NCBI RefSeq assembly: GCF_001457035.1
Contig: NZ_KQ758617.1
Span: forward strand, 620,001 to 684,000
Direction of reading: 5' to 3'
From: Fictibacillus enclensis
Lineage (GTDB): Bacteria > Bacillota > Bacilli > Bacillales > Fictibacillaceae
Length of the DNA: 64,000 nt
Part shown: positions 32,104 through 40,812 of the stretch, one piece after another
Position numbering within the stretch: the stretch's first letter is position 1
Layout: each line of letters starts with the position of its first letter
Notes under the pieces: generated by a model
What the model saw: the letters and a program-made list of their open reading frames with translations, nothing else
Told to the model about the DNA's origin: nothing
Databases searched by the model: none
Made by a program: the position numbers and the translations under genes

Positions 32104-32610
32104 ATGATGAAAGTCCGCTTACTTACTGCGTCAGATGCAGAAGAATATTGGAAATTAAGGCTCGAGGCGCTCATGTTTTCACCGGAGGCCTTTGCCTCCA
32201 GCTATGAAGATGCTGTGAAAAGGAAGAATGCGATTGAGCAGGTTAAGGAAAATTTTAAGGCGGAAGGAAGTTATACCTTTGGAGCATTCACAGATGATGT
32301 CATGATTGGCATGGTTACACTGGTTCAGGAGAGTTACAAAAAGATGAGCCACAAAGCGAATATCTTTGCCATGTATGTGACTTCGCGCAGCCGGGGGCAG
32401 GGGACTGGTAAAGCCTTAATGCATGCTGCGATCTCCAAAGCAAATGAAATAGAAGGCGTTGAGAAGCTGAATCTTACCGTTGTATCAAGCAATGACAAGG
32501 CAAAAAAACTGTATGAGCGATTAGGATTTACTGCTTATGGAACGGAAACAAGAGCCTTGCAGGTAGATGGCGTTTTCTATAATGAAGATCATATGGAATT
32601 GTTTGTCTAA
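32104..32610 (+). CDS. GNAT N-acetyltransferase
   Basis: 168 residues (or 167 from the second ATG) behind AAAAGGAGGAG. GNAT motifs: IFAMYVTSRSRGQGTGKALMHAAISKA with the acetyl-CoA pyrophosphate loop RGQGTG (about 100-105), and LTVVSSNDKAKKLYERLGFTAYGTE. Substrate unknown. One-gene unit with a strong terminator. Confidence 0.92.
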   Translation: MMKVRLLTASDAEEYWKLRLEALMFSPEAFASSYEDAVKRKNAIEQVKENFKAEGSYTFGAFTDDVMIGMVTLVQESYKKMSHKANIFAMYVTSRSRGQGTGKALMHAAISKANEIEGVEKLNLTVVSSNDKAKKLYERLGFTAYGTETRALQVDGVFYNEDHMELFV

Positions 32611-32614
32611 AATG

Positions 32615-32652
32615 AAAAGGAGGCATCCGGAGTTAGCGGGATGCCTCTTTTT
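32615..32652. terminator. Bidirectional terminator
   Basis: AGGCATCC (32621-32628) and GGATGCCT (32639-32646), flanked by A and T runs; shared by the GNAT and the convergent transporter. Confidence 0.87.
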
Positions 32653-33544
32653 TCTGTATGGTGGTGAGTGTTTCTTTATTTCTCTTTTTTTTCGAAGACA
32701 GGTATACTCCTGCAAAAATGATAAGCAATCCTACGATCAGGTTTGGTGTGACAGGCTCCTTGAGGAGAACATAGCCCCAGATCATGGCACTTGCCGGAAT
32801 CAAGTACGTGACCGTGGCGGCGAACTCCGGGCTGCCGTTTTTATTCAAATAAAAATAAATGAGCTGTCCGAGTCCGGAACCGAGACAACCGAGACCCAGA
32901 ACCGCGAGCATAGGTTTAAGCTCAAGCAGTTGTCCAATATGCACCGGTTCTGTCAGCAAGACACCGACAAGGCCGGTAGCCGCTCCTGTAAGCAGCGTGA
33001 AAAATGTAATCGTGACCACCCCTACACCAGACAAATACCGCTTTGTGAGCTGCCCGGATAAACCGTAGCAAATGGCAGCAAGCACCATGGTGCCGATTCC
33101 GACAAATTGGGCGCCGAACAGATGGCCGATTTGAAAATCCATAAGAACCAATATGCCAAAAAAGCCAATAAGGATACCTATCCACTGCTGTTTGTTCAAT
33201 CGGTAGGAAAAAAGGAAAAAACCAAGCAATCCGGTCCAAATGGGAGTGGTGGCATTTAAGATGGAGGCGGTATTGGACTGTATAACGGTCTCACTCAGGG
33301 AGATCAGCCCCCATGCCAGTCCGCAGTTGAAAAATCCTGTGATCAATAGCCATTTAATCGGAAGTTTTTTAGTAGAATCGGTTGTTTTTCTTAATACTAA
33401 GGGTAAAAGAATAATGGCACCAGCCAAGGTGCGAATAAAAACGACTCCCCATATGCCAGCTGGTTCCAGCAGCCATTTCATAAAAACAAAGGAGAGTCCC
33501 CAGATCAGGCTTAAACCGACCAGAGCTCCATACAAACGAATCAT
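32633..33544 (-). CDS. EamA/DMT-family transporter
   Basis: 303 residues, ten membrane helices in two EamA repeats: LSLIWGLSFVFMKWLLEPAG opens the first, with the family's VFIRTLAGAIILLP helix, and the second runs from LAAICYGLSGQLTKRYL to a final IVGLLIIFAGVYLSS before a basic tail. Probably a metabolite or amino-acid exporter. Its last residues overlap the shared terminator. A single gene. Confidence 0.9.
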   Translation of the reverse strand: MIRLYGALVGLSLIWGLSFVFMKWLLEPAGIWGVVFIRTLAGAIILLPLVLRKTTDSTKKLPIKWLLITGFFNCGLAWGLISLSETVIQSNTASILNATTPIWTGLLGFFLFSYRLNKQQWIGILIGFFGILVLMDFQIGHLFGAQFVGIGTMVLAAICYGLSGQLTKRYLSGVGVVTITFFTLLTGAATGLVGVLLTEPVHIGQLLELKPMLAVLGLGCLGSGLGQLIYFYLNKNGSPEFAATVTYLIPASAMIWGYVLLKEPVTPNLIVGLLIIFAGVYLSSKKKRNKETLTTIQKKEASR

Positions 33545-33686
33545 GTTCTTCCTTCTCTCTTTTAGGTATTAACTTATATATCCTAATGGAAAAAATTAAA
33601 AAAGGAAAGGCCCCTGGTCTTTTTTACAAGGAACCCTGTGGTGGTGTAAAATGAGAGGATTCTAGTACGTGGAGGAGGGACTTTTA

Positions 33687-34244
33687 GTGGTACGACCTTT
33701 AATCCTCGAAAAGACAACTCATCGCCTCCTTATCCGGCCCTATTTTGTTCATGATTATTCCAATTGGTGTGCTTCGTATGAAAGCTGTGGTAAAGCCCGC
33801 AACCGTTTCGATGAAGGTAATATGGATATGTCTGATTTTACTCATTCATGGTTCGATCAGATGGTGAAAAAACACCAACTTGCAATGGAACATGATAATG
33901 CCTATATTTTGGGTGTGTTCAAAAAAAGCGATGAAAGCCACATTGGTGTGTTGGATATATCCACATTGTTACGGGACGGATTTCAGTGGGGCAGAATAGG
34001 TTATACCATTCTAAATCCATACTGGGGGAATGGTTATGGCCAGGAAGCGGTAAAGGGTGTGCTGAATTTGGCGTTCTCGCAGCTCGGATTCCACCGGATT
34101 GAAGCACATATTCATCCGGACAATGTTCCCTCCATCCAATTGGCAACAGCTGTCGGAATGAATTATGAGTGTGTGAGGAAGGGATTTACACTGGATAACG
34201 GCAAATGGACTGATCACCTTATTTACTACAAAAATGATACCTAA
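33687..34244 (+). CDS. GNAT N-acetyltransferase (RimJ/RimL type)
   Basis: 185 residues. LEKTTHRLLIRPYFVHDYSNW begins like RimJ-type enzymes; the acetyl-CoA binding segment is GRIGYTILNPYWGNGYGQEAVKGVLNLAF, and HRIEAHIHPDNVPSIQLATAVGM follows. GTG 33687 is chosen because GGAGGAGGG at 33671-33679 lies eight bases ahead; a GTG at 33669 overlaps that site. Substrate unknown. Confidence 0.9.
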   Translation: MVRPLILEKTTHRLLIRPYFVHDYSNWCASYESCGKARNRFDEGNMDMSDFTHSWFDQMVKKHQLAMEHDNAYILGVFKKSDESHIGVLDISTLLRDGFQWGRIGYTILNPYWGNGYGQEAVKGVLNLAFSQLGFHRIEAHIHPDNVPSIQLATAVGMNYECVRKGFTLDNGKWTDHLIYYKNDT

Positions 34245-34391
34245 GGGAGGCCGAAGCCCTACCTTTCCTGATCAGGTAAAAAAATCCATAGAGCAAACGG
34301 GTAGGCAAACGTTATCTTTTTTTGGTAAGATGAACAAAGTGAAATTTTAAAGTGCTACTTTTTTCATGGGAATGAGGTAGTGTGAAACCGA

Positions 34392-34407
34392 CCTTTCATA
34401 TGAAAGG
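34392..34407. promoter_or_regulatory. 16-bp perfect palindrome upstream of the GntP-type permease
   Basis: CCTTTCATATGAAAGG, 25 bases before the preferred start. Candidate operator. Its presence argues against the GTG start at 34382, which would put it inside the gene. Confidence 0.5.
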
Positions 34408-34432
34408 GGTTTCTAAGAAAGGTGGAAAGAAG

Positions 34433-35758
34433 TTGGACGCTTATTTGCTTATTATTACTTTAGCAGCCATTGCCCTTGTTATTGTCGGGGTTTCTGTTTT
34501 TAAGTGGCATGCGTTTATCAGTTTAACGGTCGCCAGTTTATTCCTGGCCCTTACAGCCGGTCTGTCACTTGACAAGATTGTAAGCGCGTACGAAACCGGG
34601 GTAGGAGGAGTCCTTGGACACCTTGTTGGAATTCTGGCGCTCGGAACGATTCTTGGGAAGATGATGGCTGAGTCAGGCGCCGGTATGCAGGTCGCCGATT
34701 TTTTTGTCCGTAAATTCGGTGTGAAAAAATTGCCTTGGGCCATGCTATTCTCCGGATTTGTTATCGGAATCCCCGTTTTCTTTGAAGTAGGGATCTTGAT
34801 TGTATTGCCGCTCGTGATTTCGATTCAAAAGACCACAAAACAAAACATTCTTCTGATTGCGCTTCCTGTGATCGCAGGTTTGTCCATTGTTCACGGATTG
34901 GTTCCTCCACATCCGGGTGCACTTACTGCAATCAGCATTTATAAAGCAAACCTTGGTCATGTTTTAATTTACTCTCTGATTATCGCCATTCCGGCAGCCA
35001 TTATCGCAGGCCCGCTTTTTGCGAAATGGGTGCACAAACGTGTGGTTCCTCAAGGGGAGCCGGAATTGATTCGTTTCAATACAAACTATAAGAAACTTCC
35101 GAGCACTGGGATTTCGTTTTTTATCATTTTGCTGCCCGTTATCCTTATGGTTCTTGCTGCAGTGGCTCCTTACATGTCCATGCCAAAGGGATTTGAGAAA
35201 TTTTTAGCATTTATTGGAAGTCCGGTAATTGCCCTCTTGATCTCTGTTTTTGCGGCATTCTACTTCCTGGGCATCCGTCAGGGAATGGATAAAAGTATGC
35301 TGAGAAAGTTTTCGGAAGACAGCTTGCTTCCTGTAGGTTCCATTATTTTGATCATTGGGGCCGGCGGCGGATTTAAACAGGTTCTCATCGACAGCGGTGT
35401 CGGCGATACGATCGGCCAAATGTCGGAGAACTTGTCACTTTCCCCGCTTGTTTTGGCTTTCCTGATTGCGGGTCTTATCCGGATTGCAACCGGATCAGCG
35501 ACCGTTGCGCTGACCACGGCCGCCGGAATTGTATCACCAATTATCGAGCATATGTCCGGGGTTAACCTTGAGCTGCTAGTTATTGCAACCGGAGCAGGTT
35601 CCTTGATGTTCTCCCACGTCAATGATGCCGGTTTTTGGATGGTTAAGGAGTATCTTGGATTGACCGTTAATGAAACGTTCAAAACGTGGACAGTCCTTGA
35701 GACCCTGCTTTCTTTTGTCGCCTTTGCGGGCGCGCTGATTCTCAATGCGTTTATTTAA
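34433..35758 (+). CDS. GntP-family gluconate/hydroxy-acid permease
   Basis: 441 residues with about 12 helices: the conserved GGVLGHLVGILALGTILGKMMAESGA, GIPVFFEVGILIVLPLV, and VHGLVPPHPGALTAI segments place it in GntP. The family imports gluconate, related sugar acids or D-serine by proton symport. TTG 34433 is preferred: AAAGGTGG lies eight bases ahead and the protein then begins at the first helix; GTG 34382 would give 458 residues. No gluconate kinase is near, so the substrate is open. Confidence 0.88.
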   Translation: MDAYLLIITLAAIALVIVGVSVFKWHAFISLTVASLFLALTAGLSLDKIVSAYETGVGGVLGHLVGILALGTILGKMMAESGAGMQVADFFVRKFGVKKLPWAMLFSGFVIGIPVFFEVGILIVLPLVISIQKTTKQNILLIALPVIAGLSIVHGLVPPHPGALTAISIYKANLGHVLIYSLIIAIPAAIIAGPLFAKWVHKRVVPQGEPELIRFNTNYKKLPSTGISFFIILLPVILMVLAAVAPYMSMPKGFEKFLAFIGSPVIALLISVFAAFYFLGIRQGMDKSMLRKFSEDSLLPVGSIILIIGAGGGFKQVLIDSGVGDTIGQMSENLSLSPLVLAFLIAGLIRIATGSATVALTTAAGIVSPIIEHMSGVNLELLVIATGAGSLMFSHVNDAGFWMVKEYLGLTVNETFKTWTVLETLLSFVAFAGALILNAFI

Positions 35759-35767
35759 CTGACAGTA

Positions 35768-35796
35768 ACAAGCCGCCAAAGATTAAGGCGGCTTGT
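35768..35796 (+). terminator. Terminator of the permease gene
   Basis: ACAAGCCGCC, nine-base loop, GGCGGCTTGT, then a T-rich run. Confidence 0.9.
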
Positions 35797-35901
35797 TTTG
35801 TTTTTCGCACGTAAACGGAAAAGGATGAAAAAAACTAATGGCGCAAACCTCAGGATTTGTTATAATGTTCATCATATTATATTGCAAAGTGAGTGATAGA
35901 A

Positions 35902-36396
35902 ATGGATGCGAAGGAACGGGAATTGCTGCAGCTCATTGAAAAAAACGGCCGCCTTGAAAATTCAACCATTGCAAGACTAATGGGGATTTCTGAAGATGAA
36001 ACGAAACAAATGATAGAAAAGCTTGAGAAAGAAAAAGTGATTCTTGGATATTCTGCCATCATTAATTGGACAAAGGGCACCGATGAGGGTGCGGTAACAG
36101 CCATGATCGATGTTAAAGTAACGCCAAAGCGGGGAGTAGGATTCGATAAAGTAGCGGAGAGAATCTATCGTTTTCCAGAAGTGAAAGCGGTCTATCTCAT
36201 GTCCGGCGTTTATGATTTGTCGGTATCCATTGAAGGAAAAACGATGGCAGAGGTTGGACGGTTTGTCTCTGAGAAATTGTCTACTCTGGATTCTGTTCTT
36301 TCGACAACAACTCATTTCATTTTGAAAAAGTACAAGCATGATGGTCTTGTGTTCAGCGAAAATGAAGAAGATAAACGAATTGTGGTGTCGCCATGA
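35902..36396 (+). CDS. alaR: Lrp/AsnC-type regulator AlaR
   Basis: 164 residues from ATG 35902. Helix-turn-helix ELLQLIEKNGRLENSTIARLMGISEDETKQMI at the N terminus, then a RAM domain (AVYLMSGVYDLSVSIEGKTMAEVGRFV). In B. subtilis this gene (formerly yugG) is the regulator of the alanine transaminase gene next to it. The ATGA overlap with the aminotransferase start gives the same operon here. Identification rests on domain, size and this pairing. Confidence 0.85.
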   Translation: MDAKERELLQLIEKNGRLENSTIARLMGISEDETKQMIEKLEKEKVILGYSAIINWTKGTDEGAVTAMIDVKVTPKRGVGFDKVAERIYRFPEVKAVYLMSGVYDLSVSIEGKTMAEVGRFVSEKLSTLDSVLSTTTHFILKKYKHDGLVFSENEEDKRIVVSP

Positions 36397-37568
36397 TTAC
36401 CGAACAGCGATCTAAGTATTTGTCTGATTCTGTTGAATCCATACAGCCTTCGGGGATCCGCCGTTTTTTCGATCTGGCTTCTTCCATGGAAAATGTCATT
36501 TCACTTGGTGTGGGTGAACCGGATTTTGTGACACCATGGAACGTAATTGAAGCGAGTTACCATTCATTGGAGCAGGGGTATACCGCATATACAGCCAATG
36601 CCGGGTTGCTTGAACTGCGAAAAGAAATCACCCGGTACATGAGGCGGCGCTTTGGGGTGACTTACAATGCGGAAAATGAGATGGTCGTCACGGTAGGGGC
36701 TTCACAGGCGATTGATATTGCACTGCGTGCAGTGGTCAATCCTGGCGAAGAAGTGATTGTTGTGGAACCGAGCTTTGTTTCCTATGCTCCGACCGTAACG
36801 CTGGCTGGAGGGGTGCCTGTGCCGGTACACACATACAGCAAAAACGATTTCAAGCTTCAGCCGGAACATATCGAGGAGGCTGTGACTGAAAAGACAAAGG
36901 CCATCCTGTTATGCAGCCCGAACAATCCAACCGGTACCGTGCTGTCCAAGACAGATTTGCAAAAGATTGCGCAAGTGGTGGAAAAGCATGACCTGCTCGT
37001 TATTTCTGATGAAATTTATGCGGAGCTGACATATGACGAACCGTATACGAGTTTTCCTTCTGTAGGAAACATGCGGGAAAGAACTATCTTGATCTCCGGA
37101 TTTTCAAAAGCATTCGCCATGACCGGCTGGCGGTTGGGCTTTGCCTGCGGACCAAAGGACATCCTGCAGGCCATGCTCAAAATTCATCAGTATACGATGA
37201 TGTGCGCACCAACGATGGCCCAGCATGCTGCACTGGAAGCATTAGTCAACGGACAAAAAGATGTCATCAGGATGAAGGAAAGCTACCGCCAGCGAAGAAG
37301 TCTCGTAACCCATGCCCTCGAAGAGATGGGGCTCTCATGCCATATACCGGGCGGTGCCTTTTATGTATTTCCTTCTATTAAGAGTACAGGGCTCTCCTCA
37401 GAAGAATTTGCGGAACAGCTGTTACTGAAAGAACAGGTCGCCGTCGTTCCAGGAAGTGTGTTTGGTGAAAGTGGAGAAGGGCATATCCGATGTTCTTACG
37501 CCACATCCATCGCCAAGCTCGAGGAAGCAATGAAACGGATTAAGCGGTTTATTGAAAACAGGGAATAA
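36393..37568 (+). CDS. alaT: Class I aminotransferase AlaT
   Basis: 391 residues, a PLP-dependent fold-type I aminotransferase. GVGEPDFVTPWNVIEA is the N-terminal substrate loop, SPNNPTGTVLS the Asn-containing cofactor site, VISDEIYAEL the Asp, and ISGFSKAFAMTGWRLGF carries the Schiff-base Lys (about residue 234); the C-terminal Arg is in GHIRCSYATS. B. subtilis AlaT (YugH) makes alanine from pyruvate and is paired with AlaR as here. The next gene is convergent behind a terminator. Confidence 0.88.
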   Translation: MITEQRSKYLSDSVESIQPSGIRRFFDLASSMENVISLGVGEPDFVTPWNVIEASYHSLEQGYTAYTANAGLLELRKEITRYMRRRFGVTYNAENEMVVTVGASQAIDIALRAVVNPGEEVIVVEPSFVSYAPTVTLAGGVPVPVHTYSKNDFKLQPEHIEEAVTEKTKAILLCSPNNPTGTVLSKTDLQKIAQVVEKHDLLVISDEIYAELTYDEPYTSFPSVGNMRERTILISGFSKAFAMTGWRLGFACGPKDILQAMLKIHQYTMMCAPTMAQHAALEALVNGQKDVIRMKESYRQRRSLVTHALEEMGLSCHIPGGAFYVFPSIKSTGLSSEEFAEQLLLKEQVAVVPGSVFGESGEGHIRCSYATSIAKLEEAMKRIKRFIENRE

Positions 37569-37574
37569 GGGTAC

Positions 37575-37610
37575 AGAAAAGCACCGATCCAAGAAGGATT
37601 CGGTGCTTTT
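37575..37610. terminator. Bidirectional terminator
   Basis: GAAAAGCACCGA and TCGGTGCTTTTC with an inner TCC/GGA pair; serves alaT and the convergent dehydrogenase. Confidence 0.9.
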
Positions 37611-37613
37611 CGC

Positions 37614-38480
37614 TTATTTATGCGGCGTACGCAAAAATTCATAGATGGCGGAGAAATCCTCTTTCCCCAGTCCGTATTGATTGGCCAAACTATACATTTC
37701 TTTTGTTACATTTGCAATGGGAAGGGAGCTTCCGCTCTGATAGGCTTCGCCTGCAATGAGATTTAAGTCTTTTTGAATATGCTCCAGAGGAAATTCGGTA
37801 TCATATTGATTGGTTAGGAGCTTGTTCTTTTTACCGCCGATAAAGGCCCCGGTGGTTGGCCCTCCAATCAATGTGTTAAGGATGGTTTCTTTTTCAAGCC
37901 CGAGAGACTCTCCGAAATTGAGAGCTTCTGCAAAAACGGCCATGGACTGCGCGAGTGTCAGATTCACCACGAGTTTCATCGATGTACCGCTGCCATGCTC
38001 TCCCTGGTGATGAATGGCTTTGCCCATTACATTCAGGTACGTACGGACTTCTTCCAGAACCCCGGCGTCTCCACCCACATGGAATACCAATTCCCCATTT
38101 TCTGCAGGCTTTAGCGATCCGGCGACCGGGGCATCCAAAAAGCGGATATCAAATCGGCGGGCTTCATCCGCCATCTGTCTTGAAAAACCAGGATTAACCG
38201 TGCTGCAGTCCACCCAGATGGAATTCTTGGGAAGGTGCTGCAAAAATCCTTCATCTCCCAAAGCGACAGTTTCTACCGCTTTCGGATTGGTAAGCATGGT
38301 AAACAGTACGGTGGATTGCCTTGCTGTTTCAGCAGGGCTTTCCCCCCAAACTGCGCCTTTGTCGAGCAGGTCCAGGGCTTTTTCTTTGGTACGGTTGTAA
38401 ATGACCAGTTTGTTTCCTGACGAAAGCAGGTTGGCTGCCATCCGGCTTCCCATAATGCCTAATCCAATAAATCCAATCAT
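37614..38480 (-). CDS. NAD(P)-dependent 3-hydroxyisobutyrate dehydrogenase-family oxidoreductase
   Basis: 288 residues. A Rossmann N terminus with GFIGLGIMGSRMAANLL (residues 3-19) and NRTKEKA choosing NADPH; VDCSTVNPGFSRQMA and FLDAPVAGS are the substrate-binding segments, and the catalytic Lys is in SGTSMKLVVN (about residue 170). Related to B. subtilis YkwC. It oxidises a beta-hydroxy acid or reduces the semialdehyde; which one is unknown. A single gene. Confidence 0.92.
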   Translation of the reverse strand: MIGFIGLGIMGSRMAANLLSSGNKLVIYNRTKEKALDLLDKGAVWGESPAETARQSTVLFTMLTNPKAVETVALGDEGFLQHLPKNSIWVDCSTVNPGFSRQMADEARRFDIRFLDAPVAGSLKPAENGELVFHVGGDAGVLEEVRTYLNVMGKAIHHQGEHGSGTSMKLVVNLTLAQSMAVFAEALNFGESLGLEKETILNTLIGGPTTGAFIGGKKNKLLTNQYDTEFPLEHIQKDLNLIAGEAYQSGSSLPIANVTKEMYSLANQYGLGKEDFSAIYEFLRTPHK

Positions 38481-38544
38481 GAAATCCCTCCTTGTATGCC
38501 CCTATTTTAACGTTAGCGTGCATGGACTGCTAATAATCAGGCTC

Positions 38545-38571
38545 AAAAAAAACACCGATTCAAGGGAATCG
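38545..38571 (-). terminator. Terminator after the Sm-like repeat protein gene
   Basis: On the reverse strand CGATTC, loop CCTT, GAATCG, then GTG and a T run. Confidence 0.75.
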
Positions 38572-38581
38572 ATGAACAAAA

Positions 38582-39265
38582 TCATAAAGCATATATGATT
38601 TTAATGTGGTGAAGGTTCCAATAAACAGTATCTCCTTCAGCATTCACAAGGGCGAGTTTGTTTTCGAAAACATTTTTCAGCAATCCTGTTTTTTGCAGAT
38701 GATCTCCCAAATCAAGAACCACCATTTGATCTTCAAGTTTTTTGCATTGTTCTTCAAAGCTTCGCGACAAAGGTAAGGAGTGATGGCTGACTGGCAGTTT
38801 TTCGGAGCTTAAGGTGTAAGGGGTAACGGAGTTATTGTAGGGAATCAGCCATTTCAGATGGCTGAGGGTGATAAACATGGTTTTATAAACAGGCGAGTAA
38901 AAAACAAAGTAATCATTCATCATGCTGGTAATATAGCCATGAAGTGTTTTATCCCCCGTTACATAAATTTTGACAAAGCGCCCTTTTGCATTCATGAGAA
39001 TTTTCCGGAAGGACACTCTGTCTGTGTGGTGGTCGATGGGTGCCTGGATACCTGCAGTGTTGGCTTCTTCTATAAAAGTACTTGATTTTCGAAGGTTGTG
39101 CACGTGAATGGAAGGGATATAAAGATAGTCCTGTCCATTAAATAGGACATAGATATCCGTGCCAATATCCACTAAAACACCAAGATGAACGTTGCCTCCG
39201 GAAACCTCCATTTCGACGAAGGTGTTTAAAAGATTCATATATTCAGTTGATAATTCATTTTTCAT
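38582..39265 (-). CDS. Hypothetical protein with three similar beta-rich repeats
   Basis: 227 residues, not recognised with certainty. Three related segments can be seen: HLGVLVDIGTDIYVLFNGQDYLYIPSIHVHNL (part, about 28-58), FVKIYVTGDKTLHGYITSMMNDYFVFYSP with MFITLSHLKWLIPY (about 96-145), and VVLDLGDHLQKTGLLKNVFENKLALVN with VYWNLHHIKIIYAL at the end. Each looks like an Sm/DUF2642-like barrel, a type found in spore-coat-associated Bacillus proteins. No signal peptide. It is followed closely upstream by the ArsB-type transporter on the same strand (16-base gap), so the two form an operon. Confidence 0.72.
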   Translation of the reverse strand: MKNELSTEYMNLLNTFVEMEVSGGNVHLGVLVDIGTDIYVLFNGQDYLYIPSIHVHNLRKSSTFIEEANTAGIQAPIDHHTDRVSFRKILMNAKGRFVKIYVTGDKTLHGYITSMMNDYFVFYSPVYKTMFITLSHLKWLIPYNNSVTPYTLSSEKLPVSHHSLPLSRSFEEQCKKLEDQMVVLDLGDHLQKTGLLKNVFENKLALVNAEGDTVYWNLHHIKIIYAL

Positions 39266-39281
39266 TCATTTTCCTCCATAA

Positions 39282-40622
39282 CTAAAATAACCAATGAACC
39301 CAATAGTACAGGCAAATCAAGGTAAATACGAGGGTTGGCGGTATGACGACAATCGTGACTTTAAAGTAGTGCTTCCAGCTTAGCTTCACGTTTCCTTTTT
39401 TGAGCAAATGCATCCACATCAATGTGGCAAGTGTACCGATTGGAAGGAGCAGGGAGCCGATGTCGCTGCCAATCACGTTTGCCAGGTATGCAACTTTCAA
39501 GGTAAGCGGATCCAGGTTCATGTTGGTAAGGGTTAGTGTGCCTACCATCAGGGCGGGGTGATTGTTGAATAGATTGGATAGAACACTCAGGGTACCGCCC
39601 ATCAAAAGGCTCGCATACAGGTGATGTTCGGAAACAAATGGCATCAGAACGCCAACAAGTGCCTCCGTTAACCCGATATTATGGAGTCCATAAATGATCA
39701 CATACATGCTAAAGGCAAAGATGAGAATGTGCCAGGGTGTTTTCTTGAGCATGTCCAGCGGATTAATCTTTAAATAGACCCACCGCCATACGAGGAGAAC
39801 CAGAGAACCAAGCACAGCCATGACTTCAACCGGAAGGCCTACATATGAAGCAGCAAACAGACTGAGCCTGACACATAGCACAAACAGCAGTATTTTGTAC
39901 ATGAACCCATTCTTGTTTTTTATCGGTGAGTCCTGGATAGGCTTTAGCGGGTGTGAGACCGGTTGCGAAAGATCGAACGTAACCTGCGGGAGGCGGCGGG
40001 GCAATGTTTTTCTGAAGTATAGAAACAACAGCAGCACCAAAAAAGTCAATCCGAGAGTTGCCGGAACAAACATCATTGCCGTATGCATATAAAGGTCCAT
40101 GTGTACAATCTTTAACGCAATCAGATTTACAATATTGCTTACGCCGATGGGGGCACTTGAGGCTGTGGCAATCAAAGCACCTGAAAGTAGATAAGGGATC
40201 TTCTCGTGATTTTTTAAGCGGAAATGTTTAAGCAGAAGAATTAAGATCGGGGTGGTAATGAGTATACTTCCATCGTTATTAAAGAAAAGGGTCATAAAAA
40301 AACAAAGCAGATTGACATTCCAGAAAAGCCGGATTCCAGAACCTTTTGACTTTTCTGCAAGCAGCTGTGCCATCCAGGTAAAAAAACCAAAGCTTTCGAG
40401 TACGATTGCCATTACAATGGTAGCTATTATGGTGATGGCAGCCCCACTGATCGTTTCTGCGATTTTTCCGAGATCCTGAAGGGATATGGAACCACATGCC
40501 AACACGAGGACAGCCCCTATGGTCGCGGGGACAGCCTCGTTCATATCAAAAGGCCGCCAAAAGATAAATAGTAAGGTTAGGAGAAAGGAAAGAACAGTGA
40601 CAGACACCATTATTTCAGTCAA
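39282..40622 (-). CDS. ArsB/NhaD-type ion transporter
   Basis: 446 residues with about 12 helices of the ion-transporter superfamily (CitMHS/ArsB/NhaD). Diagnostic segments are AAITIIATIVMAIVLESFGFF, FFMTLFFNNDGSILITTPILI, and SVLSNLFNNHPALMVGTL in the second half, each with the NN-D/HP pattern of the re-entrant loops. It may export arsenite or exchange sodium for protons; no ars genes are near. TTG 40622 follows AAGGAAG. First gene of an operon with the repeat protein. Confidence 0.88.
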   Translation of the reverse strand: MTEIMVSVTVLSFLLTLLFIFWRPFDMNEAVPATIGAVLVLACGSISLQDLGKIAETISGAAITIIATIVMAIVLESFGFFTWMAQLLAEKSKGSGIRLFWNVNLLCFFMTLFFNNDGSILITTPILILLLKHFRLKNHEKIPYLLSGALIATASSAPIGVSNIVNLIALKIVHMDLYMHTAMMFVPATLGLTFLVLLLFLYFRKTLPRRLPQVTFDLSQPVSHPLKPIQDSPIKNKNGFMYKILLFVLCVRLSLFAASYVGLPVEVMAVLGSLVLLVWRWVYLKINPLDMLKKTPWHILIFAFSMYVIIYGLHNIGLTEALVGVLMPFVSEHHLYASLLMGGTLSVLSNLFNNHPALMVGTLTLTNMNLDPLTLKVAYLANVIGSDIGSLLLPIGTLATLMWMHLLKKGNVKLSWKHYFKVTIVVIPPTLVFTLICLYYWVHWLF

Positions 40623-40783
40623 AACTTCACTTCCTTTAAAGCAATCTTAGATGGGAAAACTAGTGAAGTTAAATGCGGCAGCATGCATCACTAAGGTACA
40701 TCTATACTTAAAGTATATGTGTCTAGCAAAAAACTTGTCCTAAGCCATTCACACATTTTGCTAGAAATGCGCAAATGACCCTC

Positions 40784-40809
40784 AAAAAAAGAAGCTTTCA
40801 TGAAGCTTC
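40784..40809 (-). terminator. Terminator of the nitronate monooxygenase gene
   Basis: GAAGCTT, five-base loop, AAGCTTC, followed on the reverse strand by seven T. Confidence 0.82.
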
Positions 40810-40812
40810 TTC

